DNA of 64,000 nucleotides from Cyanobacteria bacterium SIG26 (GTDB lineage Bacteria > Cyanobacteriota > Vampirovibrionia > Gastranaerophilales > Gastranaerophilaceae), in the NCBI GenBank assembly GCA_015152555.1, contig SUTS01000003.1, positions 93,143 through 157,142 on the forward strand, in the 5' to 3' direction. The notes under the pieces are model-generated. The model did no database searches, was not told where the DNA came from, and worked only from the letters and a program-made list of their open reading frames with translations. Shown one piece after another: positions 60,609 through 64,000 of this stretch; positions within the stretch are counted from its first letter, which is position 1; every line of letters begins with the position of its first letter. The position numbers and the translations under genes are program-made.

Positions 60609-61316
60609 CTATACTAATCTTGGTTCAAAGTCTGCATCAATCAACTTATAAGTTGTTTTTTTACCTCTTATAATAGGTTCAAAAACGGCAGAAAATACAG
60701 TATTCGCAGGATCTGCTTTAGCTTCCGGACTTCTCAATATATTCAAAACCGAATTATGATATGCAACTTTTGCATCCGACAAATTTTGTTCTAACTCTTT
60801 TGCAGCTTTTTCCTTCGCCTCAGAATATTTAAAACCGTAAAACATCTGTAAATCTTCAGCTAACCTGTTTACATCAGAGTGTATCTGCTTAATTTTATTA
60901 GCCTGTACATCCAAAATATCAACAGACTTTCCCGTAAAAATATACGGTTTTAAAACACCTTTGCTATCAGTATAATAATAGGAAGAAACCCTATCTTGAT
61001 TTGGTTGTTTATAATCATTATCTCTATTTCTAAAAAATCGCGTAATACGCTCTCTGATAGCTTGGGTTTCCGGAGTTTCGGGCTTAGATTTCACCGGAGA
61101 ACATTGAGCGACTTTTAACCTTGCATTATAATTTCGATTTAGCCAAGTTACAATATTTTTTTGAAGAGTATTTTTTATCAAATCATTATCTGTAATCAAT
61201 CTAAAAGAATCCTCACCGACTTTTTCAAAATACAAACACGGATGAATAGCACCAAAAGACGGTTTATAATTGTTATTTTTTGAATAATCAGTAACTTTAA
61301 CAGATGTAATATTCAT
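60609..61316 (-). CDS. Unknown protein with F-G leader (235 aa)
   Basis: Starts MNITSVKVTDYSKNNNYKPSFG, an F-G leader, followed by AIHPCLYFEKVGEDSFRLITDNDLIKNTL. The middle is basic (RERITRFFRNRDNDYK) and the C-terminal half a Lys/Glu/Ala helix (AEDLQMFYGFKYSEAKEKAAKELEQN) with a short beta end. No Sec signal. The start is the ATG at 61316, with GAGGTG just upstream. It is upstream of the MlaA fusion on the same strand. Not recognised. Confidence 0.73.
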   Translation of the reverse strand: MNITSVKVTDYSKNNNYKPSFGAIHPCLYFEKVGEDSFRLITDNDLIKNTLQKNIVTWLNRNYNARLKVAQCSPVKSKPETPETQAIRERITRFFRNRDNDYKQPNQDRVSSYYYTDSKGVLKPYIFTGKSVDILDVQANKIKQIHSDVNRLAEDLQMFYGFKYSEAKEKAAKELEQNLSDAKVAYHNSVLNILRSPEAKADPANTVFSAVFEPIIRGKKTTYKLIDADFEPRLV

Positions 61317-61493
61317 ATTCACCTCAGACCATTTTTGCAAATTATACACTAATTAAAACTCATAAAAGATAATTTTGCTAGATATAACAAAAATAAAAAG
61401 AAAAGCCGTAACAGAAATTTACAATTTTTGTGAAAATTATGCAATAATAAACGATATTATGCTAAATTAAAGATATTAAAGATAGGAGGGAGT

Positions 61494-62642
61494 ATGAAGA
61501 AATTATTAAAAATGCTATTATCAATAGCGATACTTTCAATAGGTACAAATGCGACATTTGCATACCCGGACGTTGATTCAACACACTGGGCTGCACCACA
61601 AATCAAATTATTATCAGAACAGGGTGTAATTGTTGGCTATCCTGACGGGACATTTAAACCGGATGCAAACGTAACCCGTGCAGAATTTGCAGCAATGGCA
61701 ATACGCGCATTAGGACAACAACACACAAAAGTTGCTCATCCTGTAAATTTCACTGACATTAACGAAGATTATTGGGCTTATAACGACATTCAAAAAGCAT
61801 TGTATTTTGATTTAATATCTTGTGATGAAAACGGTGAATTATTCAGACCGGAAGATTCAGTATCAAGAGCAGAATCAATGACTGTTGCAGTAAACGCATT
61901 AACAACAGAAACTATCAGCTTACAAAAGGCAAAAGACGTACTTGCAAAAATGTACATAGACGCTAACACAATCCCGGAATGGTTTATTATACCTGCAGGT
62001 AAAGCTGAAATTTTAGGAATGATTGTAGCTTCACCAACAGCAGAAAAAGCTTCACTTGAAGCAACAAGACCGGCAACAAGAGCTGAAGTCACTGCAATAT
62101 TATTCAAAATGATGGAACAAGCTAAACTAAACCCTAACGCGAAATTAGCAGAAGCTATGAGAAAGAAAACAGGAGAAGGATTTGTTGTTGAAAACGCTAC
62201 TGTTCAAGGTAGTATTGGTACAATTCCGGCAGGATCAATTTTACCAATCAAATTAACATCATATATTAGCTCTCAAACATCAGAAGGCGGCACAATATAC
62301 ACCGCAGCAGTTCCTCAAAACTATGTAACAAAAGAAAAATTCATCTTAATTAGAGAAGGTGCTGCTCTAAAAGGCCAATTATTAGATGTTAGACCTGGTA
62401 AATATTTTGTCAGAAACGGGGTTTTGGTGCTACAAAACGGTTTAATTACAACAGAAAATGACCAAGCGACAAAATTCCGCGCAGTTGGCGAAATTACAAA
62501 AGACAGAAACTGGTGGATGAAATTTGTTCGTTGGGCATTTAAAGGAGAACAACTAGAAGTTGCAGCCGAAGGATCAGCAGAATTAAAACTTCTTGAACCG
62601 CTAAAAATTGATTTAACAAACGGCTGGATTTATGAAGAATAA
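61494..62642 (+). CDS. SLH-domain envelope protein (382 aa)
   Basis: A signal peptide (MKKLLKMLLSIAILSIGTNATFA) leads into SLH repeats: the first is clear (YPDVDSTHWAAPQIKLLSEQGVIVGYPDGTFKPDANVTRAEFAAM), the second is NFTDINEDYWAYNDIQKALYF, and the third is partial (PEWFIIPAGKAEILGMIVA ending TRAEVTAILFKM). The C-terminal 170 residues carry the beta domain seen in the 8202 and 8910 proteins (GTIPAGSILPIKLTSYISSQTSEGG). SLH domains attach proteins to the cell wall or to wall polymers, as in cyanobacterial and Negativicute porins, but no barrel is visible here. GGAGGGAG precedes the ATG. Confidence 0.9.
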   Translation: MKKLLKMLLSIAILSIGTNATFAYPDVDSTHWAAPQIKLLSEQGVIVGYPDGTFKPDANVTRAEFAAMAIRALGQQHTKVAHPVNFTDINEDYWAYNDIQKALYFDLISCDENGELFRPEDSVSRAESMTVAVNALTTETISLQKAKDVLAKMYIDANTIPEWFIIPAGKAEILGMIVASPTAEKASLEATRPATRAEVTAILFKMMEQAKLNPNAKLAEAMRKKTGEGFVVENATVQGSIGTIPAGSILPIKLTSYISSQTSEGGTIYTAAVPQNYVTKEKFILIREGAALKGQLLDVRPGKYFVRNGVLVLQNGLITTENDQATKFRAVGEITKDRNWWMKFVRWAFKGEQLEVAAEGSAELKLLEPLKIDLTNGWIYEE

Positions 62643-62662
62643 ATAATAATAATAAATTACAA

Positions 62663-62690
62663 AATGGCGGAGGTTAAGACCTCCGCCATT
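62663..62690. terminator. Bidirectional terminator
   Basis: Perfect 12-bp arms (62663-62674 and 62679-62690) with loop TAAG, between the convergent SLH and pilin-like genes. Confidence 0.85.
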
Positions 62691-62696
62691 ACTGTA

Positions 62697-64000
62697 TTAA
62701 TCTTCAACAACATTAGCTTTATTGCCACAAGTCGATATACCGTTATACCCGGTACAAGTCTCTATTTGTTCCCAGTTAGTACCGTCTTTTGACCTCTCTA
62801 ACTTAGTGGTAATATTTAGTATGATATCAGTATTCTCATAGCCGCCTCGACAAGGGAAATGTAACTCTTTTGGAGCGCTATTTTTCGAACTTCCATCATT
62901 TAAACCAACTTCCCAAACTCCGTAATATGAAGAATATGAAGCTACACAACACGATGCAGAAGTTGTTAATGGTGGTTCTTTATAACCATAACTCGGATAA
63001 TACGGATTGATATAAGACTTATAAATAAGCCAACCAGCCGGATATTCGCAAGAAGAGTCAACATAACCTGCCGACACAGGTACAACATTATACTTCATAG
63101 ACATATTTATAGTAATTCTATAAGCATATTTCAAATTAACTTTTTTTAATTGAGCATTAGAAAAGAAATAATCATTTTTTTGCAATAATTTATCAACAGA
63201 CGGTCTAAACCCTTGATCAAAAGATAAAGTTCCTTTTGGCTCAGGAGAAGAAGGTGGAGGTGTCTCGCAATATGCAGTTGAGTCAGGGAAAGCAGCACAA
63301 CAAACAGATTTTAAAGGTCCGTCATTATCTCCATAGGCCGAACAACAACCATACTGATTCCCATAACTATGATTAAAATATTCCGAATTTACTTCATTTG
63401 CATCGTTTAAGCAACAACTAACATTCCAAGTATCCAAATCATCACACGGATTCTCTTCTGTAGAACATAATTTAGGGTGAGCTAATTTATAACTCTCTTG
63501 TTCACAACAAACTTCATTATGTTCCACGTCACAACATGCAGGCCAAGTCATATTGCTAGGCAAACATTCCTTTATTTCAATCACCACCGTATCATCAAGG
63601 GTGCGTTGACGACGAACTATTCGGTCAGGTTTGACAAACGGGTTAAGCTCAAACTCAACCAAATCTCGGCCAAAAACGTTCGGCTCCTTCCGTCCGTTCA
63701 AATCTGCCAACACCTTTATCATCTGCTCATCCTTTGACGACGGGCGCATACACACGCTCATCCCGTTTTTCAACGTCGCGCAAGCGTTTTTGTATTTATT
63801 AGAATATTGTGGAGTATAAGTTTTCTTCTGACCGCCCTCATATTGCCAATAATACGGCGCAAAACATTCCTTGCCGATAGTCGAAGAATCACACATCTTC
63901 GAGAGTTTTAAATATTTATTCATAAATTTTACGGAGCTATCACTAAAATCAGAAAGCCCATCAAGCGAAGTGTCATCTGGGACATACAGCATTGTTTGTC
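62697..64000 (-). CDS. Cys-rich pilin-like protein, N-terminus outside the window
   Basis: The frame is open to the window edge, so the protein is longer than the 434 residues seen. It is very rich in Cys, in clusters (PACCDVEHNEVCCEQE, VSCCLND, YGCCSAYG, SVCCAAF, SASCCVASY), suggesting disulfide-stabilised export. The segment VLADLNGRKEPNVFGRDLVEFEL matches the pseudopilin phrase D-x-N-G-x-x-x-P-N-x-x-G-x-D also found in the prepilin at 46993. I infer a large secreted pilin-like protein whose prepilin signal lies beyond 64000. The sequence before 63600 on this strand is GC-richer than its surroundings. Confidence 0.75.
   Translation of the reverse strand, partial: QTMLYVPDDTSLDGLSDFSDSSVKFMNKYLKLSKMCDSSTIGKECFAPYYWQYEGGQKKTYTPQYSNKYKNACATLKNGMSVCMRPSSKDEQMIKVLADLNGRKEPNVFGRDLVEFELNPFVKPDRIVRRQRTLDDTVVIEIKECLPSNMTWPACCDVEHNEVCCEQESYKLAHPKLCSTEENPCDDLDTWNVSCCLNDANEVNSEYFNHSYGNQYGCCSAYGDNDGPLKSVCCAAFPDSTAYCETPPPSSPEPKGTLSFDQGFRPSVDKLLQKNDYFFSNAQLKKVNLKYAYRITINMSMKYNVVPVSAGYVDSSCEYPAGWLIYKSYINPYYPSYGYKEPPLTTSASCCVASYSSYYGVWEVGLNDGSSKNSAPKELHFPCRGGYENTDIILNITTKLERSKDGTNWEQIETCTGYNGISTCGNKANVVED

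Overview
The window is AT-rich bacterial chromosome with dense, short-spaced genes. It comes from a diderm: KDO synthesis genes (kdsC, kdsD), a TonB/ExbB/ExbD set, an MlaA-type lipid-transport domain, an SLH-domain protein with a signal peptide, undecaprenyl-diphosphatase and type IV pilin-like prepilins are all present. ThyX, QueD, MtaB, MnmG, DusB, TrmD/RimM and a NanE-NanK amino-sugar pair fit a small-genome, host- or gut-associated fermenter. My best guess is a non-photosynthetic cyanobacterial relative (Gastranaerophilales/Vampirovibrionia type), but this rests on gene-content style and not on a marker phylogeny.

Layout. 0-4.5 kb holds hypothetical genes, a decayed 1.5 kb island at tRNA-Phe, and infC. 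4.7-12.5 kb carries a small ORF, a TPR protein, dusB, two exported proteins and a TonB-ExbB-ExbD-ExbD operon. 12.5-22.8 kb has mtaB, a formyltransferase, mnmG, small unknown genes, aspS and rqcH. 22.8-25.5 kb is the tail of the spc ribosomal operon (rpsE-rpmD-rplO-secY), cut off from its usual upstream genes by about 760 bp of gene-free, palindrome-containing DNA. 26.3-34 kb has leuC facing an unusual operon of two related large membrane proteins, a GH13 amylase-like enzyme with a calcium-loop motif, and an unknown protein. 34-41.3 kb has uppP, queD, kdsC-kdsD, an M16 peptidase and nanE-nanK with a UbiA-family prenyltransferase. 41.4-48.5 kb includes an RHH regulator, trmD-rimM together with a zinc-ribbon/RGG-repeat protein, dtd-thyX, a prepilin and rpmE. 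48.5-49.2 kb is a tRNA cluster (Thr, Thr, Tyr). 49.2-61.3 kb is accessory: dispersed repeats plus proteins lacking Sec signals (two paralogous lysozyme-like proteins, an HEVEH metalloprotease-like protein, a kinase-like protein and several unknowns), and an MlaA-alpha/beta hydrolase fusion. 61.5-64 kb has an SLH protein and a truncated Cys-rich pilin-like protein.

Themes that cross genes. (1) Seven otherwise dissimilar proteins without a Sec signal begin with a short leader ending in an F-x-G-like motif. The amylase-like protein and another protein share a different leader, N-x-S-x-N-L-x-A-Q-R. These look like two classes of N-terminal tag. (2) Many genes, including mtaB, mnmG and rqcH, have a -10-like box ending 6-7 nt before the ATG and no Shine-Dalgarno, which suggests leaderless mRNAs. 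(3) infC most likely starts at AUA. (4) Both the tRNA-Phe and tRNA-Tyr genes have a second copy of their 3' end plus terminator close downstream. All functions are read from motifs by eye; no database search was run.
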